NCBI GenBank assembly: GCA_037576215.1
Contig: JBANDB010000007.1
Span: 1,643,001-1,707,000, forward strand
DNA from: Armillaria gallica
Taxonomy: Eukaryota > Basidiomycota > Agaricomycetes > Agaricales > Physalacriaceae
Length of the DNA: 64,000 bases
Reading direction: 5' to 3'
Position numbers and translations under genes: made by a program. Shown here one piece after another: positions 1 through 11,049 of the stretch. Under the pieces are notes generated by a model that was not told the DNA's origin, made no database searches, and saw only the letters and a program-made list of their open reading frames with translations. Position 1 is the first letter of the stretch. The number at the start of each line of letters is the position of its first letter.

Positions 1-3000
1 TGTTTTGCTATTTCCCTAGCATTTCTAATGTAAGGCTGGGATAGATCCAGGCCATTTGTATGCTTGACCTGGTTTTCTGTTATAGTGTTGACAGAAATAG
101 CATATCCAGGTATAGATGTCACATCTATATGAGTGGTTGAGCCATCTGCAGCAGGTGTGAGTGAGTGTGTCTGTAAAGAGAAATCCAATGGTAGTTTTTC
201 GACCGACATTGAGAGTCCCAATTCACCTTGAGCGGAAAATAGGTTCTTGCTTAAGGAAAATTTGCATGTAGGTCATAGGGTGGACATGGCTCATGAATAT
301 GTGGGTCTGAGCTGGTGTGTCTGTGTGGCCAAGAGAAGAGTGGCTTGCCTCTTTCATGAGTAGGAATTACTGTTTCCATCCCAGTGTTAGGGTCACAAAT
401 GGTGAGGATTTGTTCTCTGTTAGCTCAGTTTTGCAGAGCATAGAGAATGGTCATCCTAGTAAGACATCGTACACAGTGTGTTCTACCACATGTACTTGAA
501 GAAGCACTTCTAACCCTTTGAAGTTGAAGGGTACATTCCTGCAAAGGCCAAGAGACCATCCAGTCTCTCCGTTCACACTTGTGAGCATGATCTTGATGGA
601 TGGATCCAGAGGCATTCTGCACTGGCACCATATAGCAGCAGACATCACTACAACTTGTGAACCTTCATCCAGTACTGACTCTACTTCATGTAGACCATCA
701 ATAACCAGCATTAAAGCCCTTAAGCCTCCTGCTTCATCCACCACCACTATATGTGCATGGCATCTGGTTTGGAGATGCATAATGAGCAGCTGGTCATGTC
801 CAACAGTGGCTGCTCCTGATTTTCCACCTTCTACAGGTACTTTTTGGTTGGTCAAAGCTTCTTTAAGCTTGTTGCAGATTCCTGAGCTCTCCCCACATAA
901 TTCCTTGATGGAGACTTTGACCTTCGAATCTAGCACATGGTTGTAGAGATCTTCTGTCATCCTGGACTTAATGATAGGAGCAGTATGCTTGTACTGTCAC
1001 TGATGATCCTTCTTCATGTCAGCAGATTGTGCCCCCGTTTTAGCAGATGCATCTGGTGCTGGAGTGGGTTCCTTGACAGGTGGTTCAGTCAAGGTGGGTA
1101 CCATGGTGGATAGCTGGTTGGCCCCAGTGGATGGTATTACTACCTCCACTTTCTTGAAAGGTTTCTCTGGCCTCTTGCCTTGTGGTCTACCGTCCTTCTT
1201 GGCTTTGACCCGTTCTTGGAGGATCTGCTCGAGGACCTTGATAGTTGGGTCCTCTTCTTCCTCTTCATCGTCTGACTGCTCTTCTAAGCATGCCATCAGC
1301 TGGGCAGCTTGCACCTCGGCATGCTTCTCATACAAGCTCTTGAGCTGTGATGGTATAACTGTGGCAAAAGTGCTGGTATTTCCTGCCTTTGGACCGAAGC
1401 CCTGCAGGTACACAACACCTGCTGGTATACCATACCCATGCTGGGTAGCTATCATATTGATCAAAGTGGACATGCCTCTACACTCTTCATGCCACTTCTC
1501 TACCCACGGTCTGAGGTATCCAGATCCCTTGGGTAGCTTGGACCCATCTGGCATTACCAGCTTCCACTTGATATGGTCAAACTTGATGAGACCTTTGTCC
1601 ATATCTGCTTTCTTGGCTACACATTCCTTGTATCCAATCTCGCAACCATCATATCCACACCTCTTGTTGGCTCCACCCTTATCAACCAGCTTCTGAATTG
1701 CAGCCAGGAGCCGTTCTTCCATTGAAGATTCTATTTTCATAGTGGCCTCTGCTGGTTGGGTGATCATCTGCTGCTGAACTTCTTGCAGAGCTGCTGCTTG
1801 CAGCTGAGGAGAGTATAAGGGGTACCCATAAGGGTTGTAGTATGCGAGAGGCAGACCTACTGTGGTCGCCTTGGATAGTTGGTCTATCATGTCTGATATG
1901 CTTCCTCCTGGCATCATCATCTGATGTTGCCCATATGGTGGAAGCAGAGCTACTCCTGGCTACTGAGCATATTGCAGAGCAGGTACTGGAGCTTGCTGCT
2001 CAACACCTGCATATGGCAAGAATGCTGGTGCAGGGTTTACATATGGAAACCTATAGCTTTCCAGCGCATACTTGGCCACCTTCCTAACCTCTTCCACAGG
2101 GAAGGGTTCTGCTAGGTTCTGGTTTGGGAAGAGAACAGCTAGCTGTTGGTCTATCATCATTCATAGCATGAGATGAATGGCAGAGATGTACATCTGTGCA
2201 TACTCATGTTTCGACATGAGCAGGCTTGTTCCCACTGTGACATCCAATCCAATATTTTGGATGTATCTGTCGAAGCGGCCAAACTTGTCCAGTGTTGAGA
2301 TCAGAGAGGCTCTAAGGATCCTAGCCACTTCTTCTCGATGAGCAGGCATGTATCAGTGGGTCTCGTTGGATTTTGGGTAGAACCCATAGCATTCCTCCTT
2401 GAATGCATCCCATGTTGCTGTTGCTTGATTAGCTGGGTTTGCTTGTGATAGCCTTCACCACAGATCAGCAGCTGTCGGGTCTGCATATAGGATAGCGGCT
2501 TGTATGTATTCCCAATCTGTCTGCTGTCCTACACTCTCACATGTCTGCTTTACTTCATCAAAGAAGACAGGTAGGGTTATCAATTCAGGTCCCTTCCAGC
2601 CCCAGCTAGGCACTTTTCCAGATCCTCTGATAGGTAATTGCTGGTTCTGTGCTGGTGCTTGTTGTTGACCTGCTATGTTGAAGTGAAAATGAATTCGTCT
2701 GTTTCTTGACCAACAAAAGGTCTTGTCGACAGAGAAGAGTGTTGGTGAGGGTGGCAGACTTGGATCTTCTTGCTCATCCAACCAGGTTCAGAATAAGTCT
2801 GGATCAGGTGGATCCGATGTGTATGCTTGCAGGTCTGAGTTAGACCTCAGGTGGGTTGATGGTCCCAGTAGCAAACTGGCTATGGGTGAAGGTGATAAGG
2901 ATGATAGAGGTGATTTGAGGATAGCCCTTAACTCCTGCTTGTAAGCTGAGGTGAAGGATGAATCCAAGTGGAAGTGATGTGATTCATTGTCAGGAACAAG

Positions 3001-3108
3001 GTTGAAGAGATCTTCTTCATCTGAAATCCTATTGCCTGTGGCAGCTCAAGCAACAGTCCATAGCACTTCCACTTCTAGACATCGCACTGTGGGATGAAGG
3101 GTACTCAT
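1..3108 (-). pseudogene. Decayed Ty3/gypsy-type gag-protease polyprotein
   Basis: Reading the minus strand from an ATG at 3108, one frame continues to about position 370 with no frameshift but with in-frame stops: TGA at 3046-3048, 2788-2790, 2455-2457, 2353-2355, 2161-2163, 997-999 and 451-453, and TAG at 1960-1962. The N-terminal part (about 3100-2170) has a gag-like stretch ending in alpha-helical sequence (EEVARILRASL, DKFGRFDRYIQNIG). The middle (1920-1000) has a Cys-poor, Lys-rich segment with an acidic run (SDDEEEEEDP), as in gag C-termini of basidiomycete gypsy elements. The 960-451 segment is a retropepsin-like domain: LDEGSQVVVMS (family motif D-x-G-S-Q), then a PLDPS segment, then YDVLLG directly before the stop, where the family normally continues GRPF. 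Further stops follow below 451. The window edge truncates the element, so RT, RNase H and integrase are not visible. The family call is from motifs only; the element is clearly inactive. Confidence 0.8.
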
Positions 3109-3313
3109 TCTACCAGCAATTGTGGTTTAACCTCCCTTGCGGTGGGCTCCACTTGTAAGGCTAGCAAACTCTCTGGTAAGAGAAAGTCACATCTGTGTCT
3201 GCAAGATCTTTTGTATATGCAAGGAGGGTTACCACCTGCTCTGAAGGGATCCGATAGAATCCACTCCATCTGCAGATACAATAGAAAGAAGTAGTCCAAG
3301 TGTCCACTTAGGA

Positions 3314-3580
3314 TGCTGAACTGAGAGCGGTTATGTGAAGATAGTGAGAGAAAAGGAGAATTCCTGGCAATCCACTCACAATGCTAGGCTCAGAGGCAGC
3401 TAGATATGCTCAGGAGAGTAGTGGAATTTATTCCTTTAGTGTGCTATGAGCAAGTGAGATTAACTAACTTTCTAAGTACATTACACATGCTTATATAGTA
3501 GTGGATCCAAATCCAGCCCCCACTTCTGCACCTGCCCGCTCCAATAGCCCTGAATTTACCTTTAAAGCTGGTATTTGACA
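3314..3580 (-). repeat. Putative 5' LTR of the Ty3-type element
   Basis: On the minus strand the segment starts TGTCAAATACC (3580 downward) and ends TTCAGCA (3314), which fits TG...CA LTR ends. It has a TATATAAG box near 3495 and an AATAAA-type signal near 3428, in LTR promoter/polyadenylation order. It lies 200 bp upstream of the gag ATG at 3108. No second LTR is inside the window, so the boundaries rest on end motifs and position alone. Confidence 0.45.
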
Positions 3581-4652
3581 CAAGCTGTCATGCTGAAATC
3601 TGCTGCATGAACTACTCCAGTGTCATCGAGCACACTCTGCAACACCTTCCTCATCCGGTCTGGCTCGAGAATAGCCATATATAGCTATCCACTGTCAGCC
3701 AATTTGTCTGCTCTTTCAAGGATGATCCTTTTGCCATCCACTGGTGCAGGCACTTCAGGTTGATAGCTGTCAGCTCCTGGAGCCTAGGCTAGTCAAATTC
3801 CCATGAAACGAGGCAGTTTAGTGGTGGATAGCATATGGCCAGGCAGACAATATATTGCTTGGCAGATGCGAAGTGGATGGGCAGTTGCCAGGCCAGATTC
3901 TGCAGGGATTCTGTTTTTGAATGGTAGGAAAGTGCAATAGAGGAGCAGCGAGTGAAAGTAGCTGTAGCATAGCACCTAGTCACTGTATCAAGGTGAAAGC
4001 TAAAATTGGTGCACACATAGATGTGGTGCAGCACACTGGCAATCAAGAAGAATGACCCCATTCTCATCTTCTACACAGGGCATAGAGCTGAGGTGAATGC
4101 ATTGTCAGGATGGGCCAGCACCAACAGGAAGATATAAATGCAGGCTCCACACAACTTTATCACAAGCAGATCAGATGACTCCAAATGAGGTCAAGGTGTA
4201 CTAGATATGAAGCTCTCATCTTCTTGCAGACCTCACAGGGAAAAAGCCAGACAACATTGTAAGGTTTGACTTGTACCTATTATGCATCGTATCTGATCAG
4301 GTGCACTGGCAGACCATCATTCTCGACTGCTGTCACCTGGAGGTTGATGGCCATGGAGATGAGATGCAACTATATCCAAGAAAGGATGCACTAAGGTATT
4401 GGCCTTTTCTCAACATCTCATTGATATCATTAACAGCAGTACCTCCAGACATGCAGAACATCCCAATACACATTTTTAAAAGTACTGGATGGGCCATGAG
4501 CCTTTGCAAGGCCTTCAGACTTGTCCCTGCCATGCTTGCAGTGGCTCACTTTGGCTAAGTAATCATATGAAATAAGCAATATTTTATTCCAAAACTGTAT
4601 AATTTTATCTCTGTGGGAGTCTAAATTCATGCATAATGTAGAGATGGCTAGA
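3581..4652. other. Gene-poor, CpG-depleted repeat-like stretch
   Basis: No supportable gene. Short open frames occur on both strands (plus 4271-4558, 95 codons; minus 3789-4067 and 4430-4630) but none has recognisable motifs. Composition matches the decayed elements on both sides, so this is probably mutated transposon sequence. Confidence 0.4.
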
Positions 4653-5663
4653 TCACAACCATATATGATGCCTAAAGGGCCTAAGAAGATATACTTTTGT
4701 ACTAATTATGTCTGAAAATGACAAATATGGTGGTATAGATTGGGTCCCCAGACCCAGTAATAATGCATACCCTGCCAAAGATGGTCCTGAAACAGCATAC
4801 ATTATGCAATATGCAAAAAATATGTTTTTCTCTGCCTCCTGTTGCAGGACCCTCAAAATCCTATGCATTATCAAGGTTATGCATGATGGTATCATGCATT
4901 GTGGGGTGGTCGGCTGTGTTGTGGGTCCCTCGGATCTGTGCTCCTCATTGTCAATGTCAGTCAGTCAGTAATTGATGGGTGTCTCATGTTGTTCATTCCC
5001 ATCATTATTAATTGCCAACTCTATTTCTGACTCATTCAGTAAGGTAAACACTTGACCATTACCATTTGTCCCACCCTCCATACTCTGCGCTGGGTGCCAG
5101 TTTCTTTCAGCTGGTGTGCTGTGGTTCAAGCTGATTCAATTTCTGTGGGTGTTGTTTGATCTGAATGCCCCTGGTAGCTCCCTAGTTCCAATGTATGCTG
5201 TTGTAGGGTTCTTGTGTGAGCCTACTGGCATGGGCACCACCACCAGTGATCCATCTAGTGTGGACCCTGGTTGTGGGCTCAGTTTTGATTTGACCTCTTC
5301 ATATGGGAGGTTGGCCAGCAGGCTGGTCAACTTGTCCCATCTATGCTGTGCATTGCATGCACCTCCTTCACCCATTCACCCCATAGGATGTTCAGCTGAT
5401 TTACTGGTGGCTCAGTCTTGGTTACATGTGGCATCCTGCACACACTTTTTTGATTCCTCCATGACAGCAAGTGGTATCCAATTGGAGTTTTTCATTTTAT
5501 GTGTGGTCTGGGCTGTGGGCCCCAATATGGTGGCATTTTGGGGGTTAGACGAGATAATGCGTGATTGTCCCCTCTTTGCTTTGGTGTGCGTGCTGGTGCC
5601 GGACATCATTCTGATGCTGGGGTGTGGTTGGTATGGTTGGGGTGGTAGTTGCGAATATAGCAA
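4653..5663 (-). pseudogene. Unidentified decayed coding frame, TGA-interrupted
   Basis: A single minus-strand frame runs from about 5663 to 4653 (about 337 codons) without frameshift. It is interrupted only by TGA codons, at 5412-5414, 5376-5378, 5136-5138 and 4965-4967, and ends at a TGA at 4653-4655. The upstream part is polar and basic (THTKAKRGQSRIIS), the middle has LTSLLANLPYEEVKSKL, and the C-terminal part becomes hydrophobic (FFAYCIMYAVSGPSLAGYAL). I do not recognise the protein. Persistence of one long frame with only TGA stops suggests a former transposon or host ORF inactivated by cytosine deamination, like its neighbour. The 5' end is unresolved; an in-frame TAG precedes 5669. Confidence 0.4.
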
Positions 5664-6281
5664 GAGACACTAAAAAAGTGTAAAAATACCTCCTTCACTC
5701 AATACACATGAGTAGTGTTGACCAGAGTATATTGGTGAACTACTGAGTATACAAGTGGTGGTGGTAAAAAGACTACTTTCCATCACCACCATGATCGGTA
5801 AGTTAAATGTATGTAATTGCAAATATAACAAGATAAGATAAGATATTGATAAGGAGTCATGACCTCATGGAGATGATGAGGTCACTACCTCTTACAGCTT
5901 TAGAAAATTTCTTAAGACTAGGGGTGCTTACCTACATTGAGCTCAACAGTGCACAAATTTCCTTGTGGTACTATAGTGATTTATTCTTTTTTGACTTGGA
6001 GAAAAAGAGGTCAGATACATTGCCAATGGAATATGAAGAGGGACAAAGTGAGGCAACAGAGTCTTGTCTACAACACTGCCTTCATGAGCTCAAGTGTTTC
6101 CCATTCTGACTATTGACATGGATGTGCACAGAGCATGTCTTAACAGATTAATTGCCTCTGCTATTACAGAGTTCTGACTCTAAAGCAATGACAATGCTCC
6201 TTGCACCTATCTGATTTCCAGACCTAGTTCTTGACACCAGGAAATCAAGACCATGATGACTTCTCCCCACTAGTAGTCATA

Positions 6282-8017
6282 TCAGACAAGTACATTGTGA
6301 GAAGTTGCTGCCAAACTGAGATCCTCCAGCTTCTGCCATTCTTCATAGTACAGGCATATCACTGACACCTTCTCAAATCTCTGACCTGGCAGTCGTCTCC
6401 CTATGACCCACTGGTAGTACCAGTACATATCACCAAGCAGTGTGTACATATCTTCAGGTATAGGAAATTGGTGACTGACATGGATTTTGAATGTGTGCAC
6501 AATCCCATTTGTGGCTTTGACAACCAATTCCCCACATTGATCATGCCCTTCTGCTGATCCTGCATTGAATAACCGCACATGCCCCTTTTCAATGCAATGC
6601 CCATAAAACCAGTCCTCATCTGTCTCATTATCATGCTGGACATGCAGGGGAAGATGTTTGATATCCTCTGGCAGAGGCTGCTTCATAACCTGGTCCCATG
6701 TTGGTCTCCATTTCTTACATCCAAGTCCAACACCAGGATACACAAACAGGAAGGCTGAGCACATCCTAGGGTGCATTGCATTCACCAGTGCTGTCCATGC
6801 ATCCTCAAGAGTCTCACTCTCATGGTAGGCAGGGATCGTATGGGGCTGCAGAGGGAATGCAAGTCCAGCCACTCTATCAACTGGATTGGTTGACACACGC
6901 TTCTGCATGTCTGCCAGTACAGCAAATATTTGATATTCACCCCTCTCCAATGAATCCAGCTCCTTGTGAAACCTGGTCAGGAGTGCAGTCTGGTAGTTCC
7001 CACCATCTATCTGCTGTGCATGCATTGGTCCATCTGGTGTATCACCGGCAATGATGGACTGATCTCCAACCTCCTGGAGTGTCCATGCACGTCGAAACCA
7101 AGACCGATTGCTGTCCAAGTCACCATCCTTCAACCTCAATGGCTGTCCCAGCCCACTCAGGTAGACCACTACCTTTTCATTCTTATACACCCCTCCAATT
7201 GTAGGTACATCCAGCCTCCACTCCTCCACACGTAAATCATCCCTCCACCCCCCTTGCTGTCTTAAACAGAGCACATCCAGCCATGCATACTCTGCTCCCA
7301 GATTCAGCATCTCAATCCGGATGAGGTTTAGATCTGCATCCTTTGGTATAGGCACAGGCCACTCTTCCCTGTTGATAGGGGTCAGAACATCCACACGATC
7401 CTTCTCATCAACCCATGCATGTGAAATTGGTATTGGCCATGCTTCAGCAATCCACCATGGCACCACACGATTGCTGTACAGGTCCCATACACGTCAAGGT
7501 GCCAAATCTGGGTCAACAATCTGGTTTCGTACCAGTGCTTTTTGTCGGTGCTCCCTGTCTTTCCATTCACATCTGCGTAGTTCGTTGTTAGGGTCAGGTG
7601 TATTCCATACTGGGCGAAGGAGGGCATAAGCCGTGCCAAAGTCATAGTTCCTTTCAATGAAGTCTTTGAGAATGGTGTGAAGCTTGCGTGACGTTGCGGA
7701 TGTTCCGAGGGTGGCGTTCAGTTCATCCAAGACCCCCTGAATGCCAAGCGTAGCGCAGGGAGTGTCCGCGAGGGAGGATGGTATGGCAGGCCTTGGACCG
7801 GTGTACGACCGCTGCTTTGGAACCTCAATAGACGATTCCGCTTGGCCGGTCTCGGTGAATGCGGAAAGTTTGGCCTGGAAATACATTTCAATTTCTTCTC
7901 TGTCTGTTTTACCGACTGGCATACCTGTTTTCCATTTCCATAATGACGATAACATCCCTCCAGGTCATTGTCACTCCTGTCAACGTCCAAATGTTCTGTT
8001 TTTCTTTTAAACCCCAT
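6282..8017 (-). pseudogene. HET-domain protein copy 1, broken by one stop
   Basis: Exon 1 is 8017-7925 (31 codons, ATG in a good context) and exon 2 is 7874-6282, with a 50-nt GTATGC...TTTCCAG intron between them. The frame is intact except for a TGA at 7494-7496. There copies 2-4 read CGA (Arg, in PRRVWDL or its equivalent), so the change is one C-to-T transition at a CpG. The HET-domain landmarks are all present: PISHAWVDEKDRVDV, EYAWLDVLCLRQ, VPTIGGVY, VVYLSGLG and SWFRRAWTLQEVG. The C-terminal half has the conserved VSTNPVDRVAGLAFPL and IPAYHESETLEDAWTALV segments. A downstream ATG at 7466 could in principle give a 394-residue protein that still holds the HET core. The gene is CpG-depleted from 6282 to about 7.5 kb. 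Confidence 0.8.
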
Positions 8018-8350
8018 AATTATGTTCGTATTCTGGTCCGAAACAGCGGAGCTGAATCCTTTGGTCTCTGTGGAGTTGTAAATATGGACCACAAATGTTT
8101 CCAAAATCGGCCTGATGCGAATCGAAAGCGAACTTCTTGTAATTCTTGGGAGCGCTGTGTATGTAAGAACGTAACCCACCGTAGATTGACTGTACTCACA
8201 ATTTCCCGTGTCCTTTCCAGGATGTGCGTTCAAGGGAGTGCTGTTCGAGTCAACGTGGGGAGCTGTCAGAAGGTACAGTACGAAATCCTGTGGTCTGTGA
8301 TGGATGGACACGGTCACGCACACGTAGTGATTATATTGAATTGATCCTGT
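8018..8350 (-). other. Conserved leader region upstream of HET copy 1
   Basis: This stretch is conserved upstream of all four HET copies (compare 17898-18140, 30585-30820 and 41035-41260). On the minus strand it contains a further GTGAGTAC...ACACAG intron-like segment. The leader frame stays open in copies 2-4 but is shifted by one extra T in copy 1. It could be 5' UTR with an intron, or an additional N-terminal exon; the sequence does not decide. Confidence 0.4.
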
Positions 8351-8699
8351 TGCTCGACAAGGTGGACTGTCTACCAACATTAATTCGACGATGAGTCGCC
8401 ATATAGTTGAGTTTGCGCAAAGAAAGGTCATTCATTCCCTTGAACTCAACCATTTCGCCGTCATCGCCTTTCACTCCGGGATGATAATTTCACTCCCAGT
8501 AAGTATCTGTCGTCGCTCCTTCGAAAGCACCCGTCGTTCTTCACGTACACGACAAGCACATGATGCCTACGGCATCCCAAATCCACAGTCCGTTGAAATA
8601 GTCTCTCTGCTCCCATGACGGTCGGCGTTGCCAATGGCAGGTTCAACAGCGGCTTGAAAGAGCCATGGAACAAACATACCATTGAAAGCCGTTCATTAC

Positions 8700-11000
8700 G
8701 CTCTCCAGTTCGCCGAATCCAACAGCCACAAGACACTCCCTCCCTTCGACTACCGTTCTCTCCTCCGCCGACGACTTCCCTCACAGCCACAGCACCCTCC
8801 GCGTCACTCCTCCCTCGACCAAGTACTCTCCATCCAGTCTAATAATAGCCAGCACCCGGCGACGTCCCTCCCCGCATACCGTCCCTTTGTATACGCGCGC
8901 GCGCAAGTCCTCCGCGCACACTCCCTCCTCTCCTCCCAGCGTGCCGACTGCGAACGCGCGCACTCCGTTCACACTTCTGTGAAGCCCTCAGTTTGAATCA
9001 AGATGAATTATGGCAAGACTCACTAGCCGGGTGATAAATCAAGTGCCAGCTCCCGAAAACCAAGTCGCATCAATGTGTTGTAGTCTTATCGTCGTTCTAC
9101 AGAACTAGTCAGTGCAGCCATCACGATCTCAGCCAATCGTGCTTACCGGTCGACTTCCACCACACACGTCCATCTCCCTCCACAGTTTCCCGCACCCGGG
9201 GTAATGTTCCCTCCCCCCTCTCCGTGTGCGCCGAATATGAACGTCCTGTCCTCTGTAGTAAAGTCGTTAGTTTCAATTAATGCAAATCATCGAAAGATTA
9301 CCACATCCGCGATAAATCGAGTGCATCCAGGTGATGTTGAGTATAGCCAACGAGTTGACAGTGTTGCATCGATATCATTGGCCTAGAAACCAGTCAGTAT
9401 AGCCATTAGGAGGTCAGTCGAGCCTGCTTACCACTTGCGTTTACTCTCGTCTGACGTCTTCTGCACATCTTCCTAGTCTCCCGCCCGTGCACCTCCCAGC
9501 TTGTTAACAGACGGACGTGGTGGTAGCGTTGATTGCATTATTACACTAGTGTTAGTATCGCAGGATTGAGATAAGGAAGGCTTACCTTCATCCACGCCTG
9601 CCTTTATAACTAAACACCATACCGGGAAAACAACAGTGCTTGAGAGATAGTCGACGCAGGAGGTGGAGTAAGAGGCGTAAGCTGCAAACCGCCGTACCCA
9701 AAATCCATTGAGGGACCGACAGTCGGCGGAGGCGTACACTAAAAACCATAGCTCCAAAGGTCAAGGCTGGATGAAGATTTCTGTTAGCGTAGTCTCGGGT
9801 GTCATCAGGGGAAGGGCTTACATTGAAAAATTATGTTCTAAGCGCCCAACAACTCGTATCTGGCCGTATCGCTAGCTATCGACTCGATGAGACACCAATC
9901 TTCCCTTCTACTGAAGACAGTGTCAGCCAGAAAACGGGATAGGGAGATATGGCGTACCTCGCGTACCAAATTCAACACCAATATCTTGCCGTGAGCTACC
10001 CGAACGGCTCGGTAGACGCGCACAGGTTCGCGTAGATGATGGGAGACGAACTTGTCTTATCAATCGAACACCTGTGGAGACCGTCTTAGCGGGATAATGA
10101 AGCCGGGTGACGTCGCGGATGCTGCGCAAGCAGTTCACTAGGGAGGGGAGGAGGCGGTCGTACATTTGAGGAGGAAGCAGTTCATGCGGGGTCTGGGAGA
10201 ATGTTAGAGAAAGTGAAACATTGTGAAATGTTAGCGCACATACCTAATATCCATCAGCCGCATTTTTGAGTACACTCAAGACTGTCAATATTTTATTAGT
10301 AGACCGTAATACCTTTGACACAAGAATGCCTCACTAACTTTCCTTGCACAAATGTATCCACCACCATCGTCAGATTCAACACCACACAAAGGCCTCGAGG
10401 GCCAATAGATCTATTGAGAGCCGTAGGCTAGGAGGGGGGATCGACGTCGTCGTCAGACTTGACAGCGACCGGTTGTTTGACATCCTCGTTCAGGGAATGG
10501 TCGGATCTTGTAAGAACGACGTCGCTACAGAGTGAGAAAACATGTTAGCCTGCGAGAGAAATACAGATCATCGAGCGTATACTTTCCACCAGATACGAGC
10601 TTGCTCCGGCCATTAGAATAGACTAGGAGAGCAGCAATGAGGAAAGAATAAAACTGAGTAATAAAATGATAGCTCACCATAGTAAATGCAGACGTGAGCT
10701 GGCGAACAATGGATAAGAAACCGAGGAAACAACAATGTGGTACCAAATCCTTACCAAGTCCGCCTCTTCTACCATTGAAACCGGTAGCATTGAAGTATTA
10801 ACAATGTCCTGTATAGCATTAAACCCAATAAAGATGCAAAAAGATAATGTAGAACTCACCATTCGTTGGTCGCTGCCATCATCGTCGTGGTGAGAGGAAA
10901 GGTTTGATCAATCAACGAGGGAACTGATACTGGTTACGAGACCAAACCCATCCAGCTCGACAAAAGTCGACGATGCGGCGTACGACGGCGGGAGACGCGC
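8700..11000 (-). repeat. Small-exon repeat block, unit 1 copy
   Basis: Homologous to 19250-21500 and 31960-34460 on the same strand and to 23862-26650 in inverted orientation. It has no ORF over about 100 codons but keeps a series of splice-like sites on the minus strand, e.g. an acceptor CGCCAG, a 21-nt exon-like segment and a donor GTGAGC near 10.68 kb, then CTCCTAG near 10.62 kb. Small exon-like pieces include a Ser/His/Asp run followed by MDIVNTSMLPV (near 10.8-10.9 kb). In unit 1 the upstream piece corresponding to RLIVDFVEQDGFGLVTG (open in units 2 and 3) is frameshifted. It is either a decayed multi-exon gene or a spliced non-coding transcript. Confidence 0.5.
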
Positions 11001-11049
11001 GGATAGAATATAAGAAGACGAGAGGGCATGGCTTGAAGTCATGGAAGAT

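Noticed and set aside
1016..1696. 226-codon plus-strand frame
   Set aside because: Antisense of the gag frame; composition is explained by the opposite strand.
8450..9000. Overlapping open frames on both strands (e.g. 8461-8790, 8682-8996)
   Set aside because: Arg/Ser/Pro-rich low complexity on both strands in GC-rich repeat DNA; frames are not conserved between units as proteins.
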